A stretch of 64,000 bases of DNA from assembly GCA_019916065.1 (NCBI GenBank), contig CM034236.1, positions 57,812,690 through 57,876,689 on the forward strand. The letters are read 5' to 3'. This DNA is from Vitellaria paradoxa (taxonomy: Eukaryota; Streptophyta; Magnoliopsida; Ericales; Sapotaceae). Within the stretch, counting starts at the first letter, position 1. The number at the start of each line of letters is the position of its first letter. The notes below the pieces were generated by a model. That model did not search any database. It worked only from the letters and a program-made list of their open reading frames with translations, and was not told the DNA's origin. Positions 1 to 11,700 of this stretch are shown here, one piece after another. The position numbers were made by a program, and so were the translations under genes.

Positions 1-270
1 CTCTGCCTTCATTGAGTCTAGCAGAGACCATATATACAGATTTACAAGAGAATGAGAGAATCTGTTTCCTCAATCATAGCTACCTAATAAGGCTAATCAA
101 ATATATCTCCTTAATCATAGCTACCTAATAAGGCTAATCAAATCTATCTTCTTAATCATAGCTACCTAAATAAGGCTAATCTACAACTGATTACATGTAC
201 CTACCAAAAATAATATATGGTATATGCTGATTACACGAGTTTTCCAAATATATAATAAACAACTCATGCT
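1..270 (-). mobile_element. LTR fragment (copia-like U3/R)
   Basis: Read on the minus strand, the region has a TATA-box-like TGTATATATGG near plus 28-40. Upstream of it are three direct repeats of a 41-bp unit beginning AATCATAGCTACC (plus 72, 113 and 154). This is the usual make-up of a retrotransposon LTR: tandem enhancer repeats and then a TATA box. It does not resemble the LTR at 4603-5831, so it probably belongs to a different element that now abuts the broken RT gene at about 270. Its left end lies outside the window. Confidence 0.5.
72..188. repeat. three tandem 41-bp repeats in LTR
   Basis: Units start at 72, 113 and 154. Each contains AATCATAGCTACCTAATAAG and then GCTAATCAAAT. The third is cut short after GCTAATC and carries one extra A. 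Such repeats in U3 regions often act as retrotransposon enhancers; that role is inference here. Confidence 0.9.
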
Positions 271-271
271 A

Positions 272-862
272 TTAGATGTGCTTAGAATCTCTACAAATGA
301 ACAAGGTTTTATCAACACTCCCCCTAACAAAATTAGACTCAACTAAGAATCTAGTAAGTCTCTCATACCATGCTTTAGGGACTTGTTTTAAATCATGCAA
401 TGCCTTATTCAAGCGGTAAACATAATTGGGATACTTAACATCAATAAAACCTTTGGGTTGTTCAACAAAAACTTCTTCTTGAATAAAACTATTCAAGAAA
501 GCACTTTTCACATCCATTTGAAAAAGTTTAAAACTTAAGTAGCAAGAAATAGCTAACAAAATCCGAATAAATTCCAGTCTAGCCATGGGTGCAAATGTTT
601 CATCAAAGTCAATTCCTTCAATTTGAGGATATCCTTGTGCGAATAATCTAACTTTGTTTCTAACAATGGTGCCAAATTCATCGATTTTGTTTTTGAAAAT
701 CCATTTGGTCCTTGTAACATTCACATCTTTAGGTCTCGGCACAAGCTGCCAAACATCATTACGAGAGAATTGTTCAAATTGTTCATGCATAGCATTGATC
801 CAATGAGAATCATGAACAGCTTCTTTGACATTCTTGGGTTCATTGCATGAAGTGTAACACAA
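272..862 (-). pseudogene. copia reverse transcriptase, N-terminal half
   Basis: The 196-residue open frame carries typical copia RT blocks: W-IFKNKIDEFG, a KARLVAQG-like stretch (KVRLFAQGYPQ), DFDETFAPMARLE, QMDVKSAFLNS with the first catalytic Asp, and VYRLNKALHDLKQ, the usual KSLYGLKQ block. It ends just after DKTLF, so the YVDD motif with the other two catalytic Asp residues is absent. It would follow the integrase in the polyprotein. The GGGGGAG near plus 317 is coding here and is not a polypurine tract. A functional enzyme is excluded. Confidence 0.88.
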
Positions 863-877
863 GTAAGTTACCTCATT

Positions 878-1996
878 TCAAACTTGTCTTCTAATTTTCA
901 TAGGGGTAGTTATCTCACCAATGACTTGTGTGGCAGGGTGGTTTAGCTTCACTCTTGATGATGGATTGAGTGTCTTTGATTTATCCTCAGCTTCTTCTTC
1001 CAATGTGTCATCATGATGTTCAATCTCGGGTTCCACATTGCTTTCCTCTACTTTGTTTTGTGTCTCCAATGATGATTCATCCTGAGGAAGCATAGTGAAT
1101 TCTTGCTCTTCTTCAGAAGTATTTTTCCTGCAAGTAGAATTCACACAATCATCATCCACAACAACATTAATAGACTCCATAACAGTAGAATGCTTTAAAT
1201 TAAAGACTCTATATGCCCTGCTGTTAATAGAGTAATCAAGAAAAATGCCTTCATCACATCTAGCATCAAACTTACCTAGAGCTTCTTTGTCACGGTAAAT
1301 GTAACATTTGCTTCCAAAAATATGAAAGTACCTCACATTTGGTTTTCTACGATTCCAAATTTCATAAGGAGTGGCTTTAGTCCCTCTTCTTACAAAAACT
1401 CTATTGCTAATATAGCTTGCCGTATTTAGAGCTTCAGCCCAAAATTTCAAATGAAGTTTTTTGGCATGCAACATGACTCTAGTCATCTCTTGAAGGACCC
1501 TGTTTTTCCTCTCAACAATCCCATTTTGTTAGGGTGTTTTAGGGGCTGAAAATTTATGTAAAATACAACATTGATCACAAAAAACAGAAAATGCAGCATT
1601 CTCAAACTCTTTATCATGATCACTTCTCAATCTAACAATTTTTCCAATTTTGGTTCCTTTTTCATTTTGAAGCCGGATACAAAAAGCTTTAAAAGATTGA
1701 AATGTATCAGATTTTTCCCTCAAAAAGTTTACCCAAGTAAATCTAGAAAAATCATCAACCATTACAAAAATGTATTTCTTTCCTCCCAAACTCTCTGTCC
1801 TTATAGAACCCATCAAATCAACGTGAACCAATTCCAAAACAGAGGAAGTGGCTATTCTATTTGTCTTTTTGTGAATAGCTCTTGTTTGCTTTCCTTTGAG
1901 ACATAGTCCACATACAACTTTCTTGGCTTTGGCAAGTTTCGGCAACCCCTTAACTACCTCTGACTTAGACAACCTTACAAGATCCTTATAATTCAC
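878..1996 (-). pseudogene. copia integrase, interrupted
   Basis: Two open stretches in the same orientation cover integrase. 1996-1529 holds the end of the zinc-binding H2C2 region (CGLCLKGKQ) and the catalytic core, with first Asp in HVDLMG and second Asp in RSDHDKEF. 1486-878 begins after the catalytic Glu region and contains FWAEALNTASYISNR, TPYEIWNRRKPNV and the FGSKCY block typical of the copia integrase C-terminal side. Between them, PKTP is followed by a stop where copia elements have PQQNG, and ERKNR follows with the third acidic residue. One in-frame stop therefore breaks an otherwise recognisable protein. Confidence 0.85.
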
Positions 1997-2014
1997 ATGT
2001 CCAAGTCGTTGATG

Positions 2015-2926
2015 CTATAACTCAAAATTGTTTTCCTGTGCAACATTGCAAGTATGAGCATTATCAGTTGAAACTCCATAACAATTATCAGCAGTTCTAA
2101 ATCCTTTCAACACAACATTATTATTTTTGTCAAGAATGGAACAAATATCTTTAGCAAACATGACACTAAAATGAGAATCACAGATTCGGCTTATACTAAT
2201 TAAGTTTGCTTTCAAGCCATCCATATACAAAACATCCATAAGTTTAGGTAAACCTTGACAGTCAATGCTACCAATTCCAAGAATTTTTTACTTACTACCA
2301 TCACCAAAGGCTACCATGCCATTATCACAATCATTCAAGGTTGAAAACATGGATTTAATTCCACACATGTTAGAGCTTTGTGCCCTAAATGCAGTATGTG
2401 TAACATTACACTTTAGGTCCTCACACCTAATTCGAATTTTTCTAGGTTTGATTATGGAGGAATTCATGCTTTTGACATTATTTCTAGTGATGCTCTTAGT
2501 CCTATGATTGAAAGCAATTCCATTTGGTTTGAATGGAGCTCTTTTATCAACACTAACATGAGTGGCAAGACTACTGAACTTGTTGGACAAAAAATTTCTT
2601 GTCAAGACATTTTTATGAGTATTGCCTTTAGACTTAACATAGTCTAATGGCAGCCCATACAGCTTATGACAGTGGGGTCTAATGTGTCCCTTAATGCCAC
2701 AATGATGGCAAATCGAAACAAAATTTTTTATACATGAAAAATCTGAATTTAATCCTTTAGCATGATGAAATTTTTTACCTGTGAGTCCTGAAATGTTATG
2801 AGAGAAGAAGTTACCATTCGAAGACCCTTTCCTCTTAGCTCCACCAGGTTTTGAAGACTGTTGAACACAATTTGCTTCTGAATTTTTGTTCTTCTGTTCC
2901 TTTTTCACGGCAAATTCAGCTGCCAA
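2015..2926 (-). pseudogene. copia zinc-knuckle and protease relic
   Basis: The region has a CX2CX4HX4-type knuckle (CHHCGIKGHIRPHC) followed by the stretch that normally carries the aspartic protease. The usual LDSGCSRHMTG motif is replaced by AQSSNMCG just before KSMFSTL, so the catalytic Asp is lost. After a stop, DVLYMDGLKANLISISRICD matches the conserved stretch between protease and integrase of copia polyproteins. This shows long-term decay. Confidence 0.75.
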
Positions 2927-3067
2927 ACCAGCTGCTGGAACAAACTTAATGGGACCTTTTCTTTAAAGAGATGGTGGTAAATCATCTTCTTCACAGCCCA
3001 GCCCGGTTCTATCATTAGAAGACCTTTGAGCCTCCAAGATCTCATCAAGTCTTCTTATGCCCGATTC

Positions 3068-3490
3068 CTACTTCTTGAATGCATTTGTGGACATTGCTAC
3101 TCTTTTTTTCAAGCTTATAAGCTCCTTCTCAAGTGAACCATTCAAGGACATCAATTTTTCTTCATTCTTCCTTAAACTCTCAATCATTCCTTCCAAAACA
3201 CCAGCCTTGACTTTAAATTCTTCGAGTTGACCAGCCAACTCTTCCTTTTCCTTTTCAACTTCATTCAATTTAGAAAGGGCATTTGCCTTGTGTTTGGCAA
3301 GTACAATGCTTTGTTTATACAGTTCATTGTATTTTTCTTGCAATTCTTCAAATTCTTCTTGCACATCCACTTCAGATTCAGATTCCGAGCAGCTCATAAT
3401 GTTCTCCACTGATAAATTTTGCAAAGAGCCCTTTGACTCGATTTTATCTCTTGACTTTTCTTCATTAACTCCCACTATGAAAGCTAACAC
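3068..3490 (-). pseudogene. copia gag C-terminal coiled coil
   Basis: The 140-residue frame is very rich in Glu, Lys and Leu. From about residue 45 it shows heptad-like spacing (FEELQEKYNELYKQ, LNEVEKEKEELAGQLEEF), as expected of a coiled coil. It lies between the first zinc knuckle of gag (3569-3946) and the second knuckle region, a position where SIRE-type copia elements carry long coiled coils. It is interrupted at both ends by stops. Confidence 0.6.
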
Positions 3491-3568
3491 TTGAGAGGAA
3501 TTATCTTCTGACCCGGATGACTCTTCGTCATCTTGATTTCCATCATTCTCAGACTCCTCCTCATCATC

Positions 3569-4528
3569 TCAAGTTACAGCAAGGACTTTTTGGTTTTTCC
3601 TCTTCAGTCTATTGGTACACTCATTTGCAAAGTGTCCATAACCCTTGCATTCAAAGCATTGCTTTTCACCAGGCTTTGATTGCTTCTTGTTACTTGCATT
3701 ACCTTTACTCAGCCTCTTTTTCTTTGCCTTGTTGAATTTTGAAGAATTATTGAAAGGAGACTTTTTAGAGAAACTTTTAAATTTCTTTACCAAAAAGGCA
3801 ATATCATCTGCACTACCTTTTGAAAGTTCAACTTCTCCAGTGTCTTCTTCACAGATGGTGTTTAAGGCTATTCCTTTGTTTCTTTTGTTCTGATTAAAAT
3901 TCACTTCATAAGTTTGCAAGGATCCAACTAACTCTTCAGCCCTCATCTGATCAACATCTTTGCTCTACTCAATAGCCGTAACCTTTGGTTGAAATCGATC
4001 AGGCAAAGAGCGAAGTATCTTCTACACAATTTTTGATTGAGGAATAATTTCTCCAAGGTTTGCAGAAGAGTTGACAATATCAATGAGCTTTATATAGAAT
4101 TGATCAAATGTTTCATTTTCTCTCATTTGGATCACCTCAAAAGCAGTTGTCAATCGCTGTAACTTTGTAATTTTTACTGCTGTAGTTCTCTCATATGTCA
4201 CCTGTAGAATATCCCAAGCTTCTTTTGCTATTTCATAATTCGAAATCCTTCTAAATTTATCCTGAGATACACTACAGAATATTGCATTGAGAGCCTTGCT
4301 ATTCCAGCCAGCAGCTTCATTATCTACTGCAGTCCAATCCCGTTTGGCTTTGGGAGTAAGGTCTATATCACTTATAGTAGGAGGTTTCCAGCCATCAACA
4401 ATAGAATCTCAGACTTTTTCATCAATTAACTTGAGGAATGCTCTCATCCTAACTTTCCAGTAGTGGTAGTTTGATCCATCTAGAAAGGGTGGCCTAACAA
4501 TGGACTGACCTTCCATTTGGTTATCCAT
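3569..4528 (-). pseudogene. copia gag (UBN2-type) with zinc knuckle
   Basis: Translation on the minus strand from the ATG at plus 4526-4528 gives the start of a typical copia gag, with a W-F-L-G-Y-W-like block (PPFLDGSNYHYWK). Further in are the UBN2-like region and, near 3700-3640, the knuckle CFECKGYGHFANEC (CX2CX4HX4C), which binds nucleic acid in the retrotransposon capsid. In-frame stops lie near 4410, 4022 and 3965. The ATG is about 60 bases downstream of the primer binding site, as expected for the first ORF. Confidence 0.8.
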
Positions 4529-4590
4529 GGATACTATTCGGATCTGCTCTTAGACAAAAAGTCTAACCCAAAACAGAGAACACCCGACGC

Positions 4591-4602
4591 TCTGATACCA
4601 AT
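4591..4602 (-). other. primer binding site (tRNA-iMet type)
   Basis: On the minus strand the sequence reads TTGGTATCAGAGC directly after the LTR end. TGGTATCAGAGC is the standard binding site for the 3' end of initiator tRNA-Met in plant copia elements. It fixes the orientation of the element and the inner edge of the 5' LTR. Confidence 0.9.
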
Positions 4603-5831
4603 TGAAAATCCCAAATAATGTACAAGTATCCAACACAAATAATGAAGAGCTGAAACTAAGAGACATTCATAGCTAAAATTCAACTCAAAACAATAACCCA
4701 CCACAAGAACACAAAGATTTGTTAATAACGGTAAAAACTCCTTTGAATCCAAGGAGAAACAACCCCGAATCCAAAAATGAATTAGTCTGAAAATCTTCAC
4801 TATGTAAAAATGAGGTTACAAGGTGTTCAAGGAGAGTTATACAAGTTTTCCCAACCAAATCCCATTGATCTACTTGTACATCAACCCCCTAACCTTGCTT
4901 GCTAGCCAACCCACAACTCACCTCAAAACTGTGAAAATTCTAACTTTCAATCTATGAAGAACCAGCTCCCCAATCTGATACCACACCACAGATCTGAGCT
5001 TCAAACAGTTGGATTGCTACCAAAGATGGTAAGAATCACCTTGACGTTGGATGAGATCCAAGCCCTATGTCATTCTCTCAGCTTTTTGCCTAAGGAAGTA
5101 AGAGTGAGCTGTGCAGGTCAAAAAGTTTAGGGTTGGGAAAATATTTTTGCTTTTTATATCAAAGAAGAGGGTAAAAAAGTCATTTAGGTTCATTTAAAAT
5201 TTTCTGTGCGACAGATAGGAGCATCTCTTAGGCAAGAGCTTCCCTGGTCATGCTCGCGACGCATGCTAAACACACACTGGATAGAAATCTAGTGTGTTCC
5301 AGGTGAAGGAGGAAGCTCACAAGCGCGAACTACCTTTCTCATGTTCGCGAACCCTGCTATTTACACACTGTCAACCACAAACCTTCCTTTTCAATAAAAG
5401 CAGAGAGAAAGACCAAGAACAGAGCACAACAACATCCACCTCTTCAACTGTACTTCTCCTAACCAGACTTAATGATTCACAAACACTCTTTGGCTTATGT
5501 TTGTGAACAATTTCAACAACCTTATGACATTTTTAGGAAACAATTACAAACAAAGTGTTTGCTCAGAAATTGTCAATCAATGAAACCTATACAAACATTA
5601 ACAATCTCTTCCTTTGGCAATTCTGAGACAAAACACACCCAACCCAAAATACAATAGAAAATGTCACAAGTTCTAAATCTAAGTAGAGGGCAACAACCAA
5701 TCTGATCTTGAAAATTTTGAACAACAAAATGCAGCAAACCAGAGTATGTAAAAGATCAAACAACATAGCAAAACAACTTAACTCTCCCTCAACCAAACCA
5801 ACACAGCTCTCTCGCCCTTTAAACATGATCA
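4603..5831 (-). repeat. long LTR of copia element (TGA...TCA)
   Basis: The left edge (TGAAAATC) is set by the adjacent primer binding site. The right edge (CATGATCA) is set by an adjacent polypurine tract, CTCCCCCTT on plus, at 5832-5840. The length would be 1229 bp with TG...CA ends. Read on minus, a TATA-like TATAAAAAG lies near plus 5150-5158. The edges are inferred, because the window holds no second copy to align. Confidence 0.6.
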
Positions 5832-5840
5832 CTCCCCCTT

Positions 5841-7440
5841 AATCCCAAATGTTCTCCCCTTTTTGTTTGGAATTAACAAACTAAAATTTAGCATAAACCA
5901 TGGATCATAAACCAACACAGCTATGGCTCACGGGCTCCATAATAATAATAATAATAAAAGAGAGGGAGGGGGAATTTATTTAGAATACTTTTTTAACATG
6001 TATATGGACTTTTTCATTTTAATAATTTTTTAAATGCAAATAATATTTCTAAGAATATTCAAATAAAAAAATTAAATTTGATTAAATAAAAGGGCATATA
6101 GTATGAAAAAAAAAAAAAAGGAAAACGTTAAAGTAAAAAGATATATCTCCTCGGCGGAGTCTAAATTATTTAAAAATTTTTATATAAATTTAATATTTCT
6201 TAAATTTATAGGTTTTTTTTTTTTTTTTTGAAACATTCATTTTAAAAAGTAAATTTAAGTTTTTATTTGGGGTGACAGATTGTTGTCAATTTTTATTCAA
6301 ATATTGTAGAATTTAATGAATATATTATGTAATTAATTTATTTTAAAATTTAACTTTAAATTAACATATTTCTATTCTATTCATACTTGTTTTCAATTAC
6401 TTTTTATGTTTGGAGTTGTAAAATTTAATATAAATTTATAAAAGTTACAGTATCATGAATAGTTTAATGAATAAAAAATTTAAATTTTACATAAATTTAT
6501 AAAGCTTCAAATGAGCCTTATATTAGAATTGCATTTTGCTTTCGTAGCTAACATTGACACCTCTTATTAAAAATGTTAGTGAAATGGATACAAGCAGGTA
6601 CTCGACTCAACCAAATTGTTAAAAAATCTATGAAGAAATATCCTAACAGGGTTAGAACAGATTTGAGATTAAAATTTAATATTCATATAAGTTTGGGACA
6701 TGTTTGAGATTTATTTGTAGGGTACTTGATATTCGTTACTCATAATGTATTTGCCAAATATTTGTTAAATATAATATAATATAACATATATTTATATAAA
6801 ATACAATATTAATTTGAAAGCTTAAAGAGTTTTAGAACATGTTTAGCTTGTTTAAATTTCAAATAAATTTGAATTTTAATACAAATAATTTATTTGTTAT
6901 ACATATATCTATTCAACTTATTTGAGATAATTTATTTGATATAATTATATTAACTTACCTTATTAATTTACATAAACTTAAAGTTATCAATTTATACTTA
7001 TGTGATGAGTTTCTAAGTATAATATTATTCATAGGTTATTGTTATAGGTAAAATTTTTTGTTGAGCATCTATAAAAATTTAATAAAAATTTTGTAATATA
7101 GTATTATTAAATTTTTATTTTTTATTCTAAAGCAGATAATCTGATCAATTGTGCTTAATTAGGTTTCACGAATTTGAGATTCCAATTAAAAAATGGGTTT
7201 GGGCAATAATGATAAACAAAAATAATAAACTAATTTGATAATTATAATTGTTAATTAGACGAATGCTCCATCAAACGGTTTGAACCAACATTTTTATCAA
7301 ATTGTGAATTTTATTAATTAATTATATATTAGGTACGTTTGAAATTATATAAATTTGTAAAAATTTATAAAAATTAATGTCTTATATTTTATATAATGAG
7401 TAAAAAATTTAAATTTTATAATTTCGTAATTCGTATTTAC
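5841..7440. other. AT-rich spacer, no gene seen
   Basis: The first 90 bases look like the tail of a copia internal region next to a polypurine tract, including a second purine-rich run (CTCCCC on plus at 5853). An ATA microsatellite lies at 5940-5957. The rest is AT-rich with long A or T runs and only short, unconvincing open frames. It separates the retrotransposon from the NIPA8 leader and probably includes the NIPA8 promoter, although no clear core promoter element was identified. Confidence 0.6.
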
Positions 7441-7447
7441 AAGAGAT

Positions 7448-8648
7448 TTGTTGGGTTTTGTACTTTTTTTTTTAACTCACAACAGTACCATTGTTGTAGT
7501 AAATTTTTATTCACGTCATGATGCTCACCTTACTCGCCTGCCGCACCCACCTATGCAAATTTTCTTGGTCGTCGTCGTCTTCTTCCCATTGCCCTTTTTC
7601 CTCCCCCCATCATCGGTATCCTTTAGGCCATTTTCGCAATTAGGTATTTGGCGATTACCATTAGATATAAACAATTAAATAGAGTACAGAGAATTTAAGC
7701 CGCCTGCTTTGGTTCATGAAAAATATTCACAAATATTATTTTTATTATTCTCGTGGTCATGGAGAAGAAGATGCGGACGCAGAGAGGCTTTCTTCTTCGC
7801 GGTAAAACTTGCTTTATTGGGTCCTCCTTTTTTTTTTGTGTCCTTATTCTGTTTTAGTTTTCCATTTTGGCAACAGTTTTCTGATTTATCAGATGCTTCA
7901 ATTATTCAACCACGGTAAATGCCTTTCCTCGAATCTGTGGAAGGTTGTGATATTAATTGGTTCAATCTGCATCTTTATTGTTAGCGACTGCCGACCGGCC
8001 AGATCAAGAACTGCTGTGTTTTCCTTTATGTTTTTCTTTTTTTTTTGTAAATTCCTTTTTTTTTTTTTTTTTTTTTAATCGGGTGTGCAGATCATGTCTT
8101 GGTTGGTTGATTACATTGTGAATGAAGGAACATCCCACTGATCTGTTGCTTTTCCTCCTGAATATATTGTATTTTCTCGGCAAATTTTTGATCTATGTGC
8201 TTGTTCTTCTATTTTTTTCCCCCCATCCAGTGAGTCAGTCACTCAAGACTCGGCCATTTCACAGGCATCCAATGATTCCCATGACAAATTTGTCGAACTG
8301 TTCATTCAGTTTCAATCTTCCATTTTATCGCTGGGCCATTGATAAATTTAATAATATATGATTTTTTCATTGGGATCGCTTCCCTCTTTTCTATCCTTGT
8401 CTTCAGATGTGAATCAATTCTGATATACAACATAACCATTTGCAGGTAATATGCAGATATGTTTTCAGGTTGGATGCAAATGTTTGCTTGAATGACCGTT
8501 TCTACCTTGATGGTGGATGCCAAAGTAATCGTTGTCTAAAATTGGTTATACGTCTTCCAAAATTTCTTGTGTCAGAATCAGTGACTTCACAGGTTGAGAT
8601 CATCATATTTTAAGCACATCTAGAGGGGTTTATAGTCATCCTCACTCC
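7448..8648 (+). promoter_or_regulatory. NIPA8: probable promoter/5' leader of NIPA8
   Basis: A CT-rich stretch (about 7540-7640) and a possible donor at 7802 (TTCGCG|GTAAAA) are followed by an acceptor at 8591-8592 (CTTCACAG). The gap to the start codon at 8649 is then only 56 bases. This fits a leader exon, a leader intron and a short second leader exon. The arrangement is inferred from splice-like sequences alone; transcript data would decide it. Confidence 0.35.
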
Positions 8649-8741
8649 ATGGGCGAGTGGGTAATTGGGGCCTTCATAAACCTTGTAGGAAGCATTGCCA
8701 TCAATTTTGGAACCAACCTTCTCAAATTGGGTCATGATGAG
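8649..8741 (+). CDS. NIPA8: NIPA8 exon 1
   Basis: It encodes residues 1-31, including [20 protein letters not shown], the first membrane segment and signature of the family. It ends in phase 0 before GTATCTC. The start context is ACTCCATGGG. Confidence 0.9.
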
Positions 8742-11700
8742 GTATCTCGTACCTTTTTCCTCCATCCCTGCTAGTGTGTTACAGAAAAAATGTGCACTAT
8801 AGTATTTCCTTCAACAACGGCATGTGTGTTTTTTTTATCTCTCTGCTAGTGCGTTGCAGAAAAAATGCGCACTATGGTATTTCCTTCAACAATAGCATAT
8901 GTGTTTTTATTTCTCTCTCTCTCTCCCCCCCCCCCCATTCAGTGGTTCTTTGTTGCCACATGCGAACTTGAAAAGCAATGACCTTTCTGTAGCTTGCATT
9001 AAGTGTATATCGATTTGCTCTATTGCTTATTTTATTTGAATTTGTATGTGCATTGATCATGACCATTAATGAATTAACAGCACCTATCGCTATTGATGAT
9101 TGGAGAAAAATTGATTTATCATAAATAACAACAAATGACAACAATTTGTAACCTGCCTGCTTTTGGAGATGCCCTTCATTTTATTTAATGTTCCCATTCT
9201 GAATTATTAGTAATGAATAAGGCTCAGCGGCTCATCACTTTGTAGATTTGCATGAATTTTCTCCAAACAAAAATGAGGAAATAAGTGGCGTGATAATGTA
9301 TAATAGCAGCAATGCACTCGGCAGTACAAATTTTTTACTTGCCAACCATAAGCGTGGTTGCTTTGAACTTCTTCAATCCTTTGTTTAAGGTGTTGAAGAG
9401 ACAATTGTAGCTATTGCTTTAAAAGCCATTAAAACAGATATTGGGGCTTGGGTCAAGGATCAAAATCACATTCTGATAGGTTGTTTCGACTAGCATGGAA
9501 ATAGAAACATTTCAAATGTATCGGAAATATTTCAAAAGTGGCACAAAAATATGAAACCAAATAGAAATTTTGAAGTATAAATTGAAATATATCTAAATAT
9601 ATGAGAATCTAATAATAAATTAATTGAACTATTCATAAAAAAAAATTAATTAATTAAAAATATATTATATTGATGTATTATGTTGTATTTTTGTGTTTTA
9701 TATGTTCTGATGGAAATATTAGAATTATTATTATGAATCTTGTTTCTCTATCTTGGGAATTGAAAAAATTTTGATCGCCTCGAGGAAAGAAATCATGTTT
9801 TGTTCCTTGGCTTGGATCCTTATTTTGATTTATTACGTTGTGAAGTCTTGCAATGAAAGAAAAAAATTCAACCTAGGCAATTTTCTTCTCCTTTTTCTTT
9901 CTTGTTTCATTTTTTTTTTCTTTTCAAAATATGCTATTAGCCTGATATACACATGCATCACTACTATGCATGCTTGTGTGTAGACAGTAGAGGATAGGAT
10001 GTGTATTTCATGATCTTTTATTATGATTATGATGAGATTAGACCCTAAGCTATCATATATATATATATATATAATTTATACTTTATTTGTGTTGAAATAC
10101 CTTGATATACATTGTTGGGTCCATTTTCTAACAACTTAAGCTTTTAAGATAATTGGTGACTTAACATGATATCAAGGCAGGCAAAGATCCTAAATTCAAT
10201 TCTCACTGCCACCTAATAATCAATTGTTGCACGTTTATGGCCTTGTCAAGAAATTCAGTCTAGCCACACGTGAGGGAATGTGTTGAGCATAAAAAAAATA
10301 ATATAAATAATAAAGTTGCCCCCCCCCACCCCAACAGTTTAATCGTTTAGGTGAGATGATGGCTTACGATCTAACAATTGTATCTTGAATTTTTATGTTG
10401 GATTGAGAAACTTGATAAGTAGGAGCTTTTCTTGGGTTAAAGTTTTGACGATTACACAACCTAGGTTGGACACGGACGTCTTGAATTGGCTTCTATCAGG
10501 CATTCACATTTCTGTTTTTGACTGAAGGATTATCGGTTCAAATGCAATTGTAAACATAATGGACCATAGATTTTCCATGGACCCTCCTAATTCTTGACTT
10601 GTGCACTAAATTCTTGTTTCTACTTGATAACTTGATATTTCAAGTGTTAGAATATATCTCACGTTGATAAAATCAAGCTTCCTAAACTAGCATAAGATTC
10701 TAATGGCCTCTCCACTCATTGTCAATTGTTTTGAGTTGGATGCTTTAATGGTATTAGAGCTGAGTGTTGGGAGGACTTGTTTCCCTTTTCATCTAGCTCT
10801 TCTGCCTTTTCCCAATTTCTCGGTTGTGCATCATCATCTGGATTTTCTTGTACTTTGTGCACTTGTTCCTCTCCACATGCATATGAGGGGAGCATGTGCC
10901 GTGTGTTAGAATATATCAAAATCAATCCTCCTAAACCAATATAAGATTCTGAGGGGCCTCTCCACTTGTCACAAATTTGTCTTGAGTTGGTTGTTTTAAC
11001 ATCATGAATTCTAGAGAGTGTACTTCGGTTGGTAATGGAACATTACTGAGGGATGCAAGAGTTGATAAAGGAAAGAGAGAGAGAGAGAGAGAGAGGATTT
11101 GTATGGAAATTCCACATTGAGTCTGCTTGCTTAGAATCCTCTCTCTCTCTCTCTCTTTAAATGAGAGAACATTCCACCTTAGAAGTCAAGTTTTTCAGGT
11201 GGACTTTGAGTTTCCAGTTTCAGCTGACAGTCATGAAGAGCTAAGCTTGCCCTTTTCAACTGAACCCCAAAACAAAAAAATTTTCTCTCAACTATTGAGG
11301 GCTGGCTTGGTTTGGTTTGGTTTATTGAGGGCTGGCTTCTAAACCAGTTGTGTATTCTAAAAGTTTTTTTTTTATGTTGTGGCCCTTGTGGGTTTCTTTA
11401 TACCAACAACCACTGCAAGCTATTATCAACTCCTGATTTTTGCAGAGAGAAAGGCACTCTGTGCTGAGCACTGACGGGGCAAATGGAAAGATTGTAATGA
11501 AGCCCATCATATACTTTCAGAGTTGGAGAGTTGGTAATGTTCATTGATAGGGTGCTTGTTTCCTACAAGTGTTCCTCTTATCATTCTTCATGCAGTTTAA
11601 ACTTAATGTATGACTGTTGGCATGCAGGCATTCTATTTTTTGCTCTTGGAAATTGTCTTAATTTTATTTCCTTTGGATATGCTGCTCAGGTTTGTATTAC

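Larger units (their letters stand above)
272..5840 (-). mobile_element. Ty1/copia retrotransposon, decayed, with 5' LTR
   Basis: On the minus strand the order is 5' LTR (5831-4603), primer binding site (about 4602-4591), gag (4528 to about 3569), coiled-coil and second zinc-knuckle region (3490-2288), protease relic, integrase (1996-878) and the first half of reverse transcriptase (862-272). This GAG-PR-INT-RT order is diagnostic of Ty1/copia. The long coiled-coil region after gag and the large LTR recall the SIRE type, but that is only a suggestion. RT stops before the catalytic YVDD block, and RNase H and a matching 3' LTR are missing. Several in-frame stops split the polyprotein, so the copy is dead. 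Confidence 0.85.

Noticed and set aside
1..270. 3' LTR of the copia element at 272-4602
   Set aside because: No similarity to the 5' LTR at 4603-5831 by eye, so it is treated as part of another element.
315..330. GGGGGAG tract on minus, looking like a polypurine tract with an LTR to its left
   Set aside because: It is inside the open RT frame (VRGSVDKTLF), so it is coding sequence.
4534..4800. 88-codon minus frame next to gag
   Set aside because: It runs through the LTR and primer binding site, so it is not a protein-coding gene.
7448..8361. Several short plus-strand frames
   Set aside because: They fall in the CT- and T-rich probable leader region of NIPA8 and show no domain.
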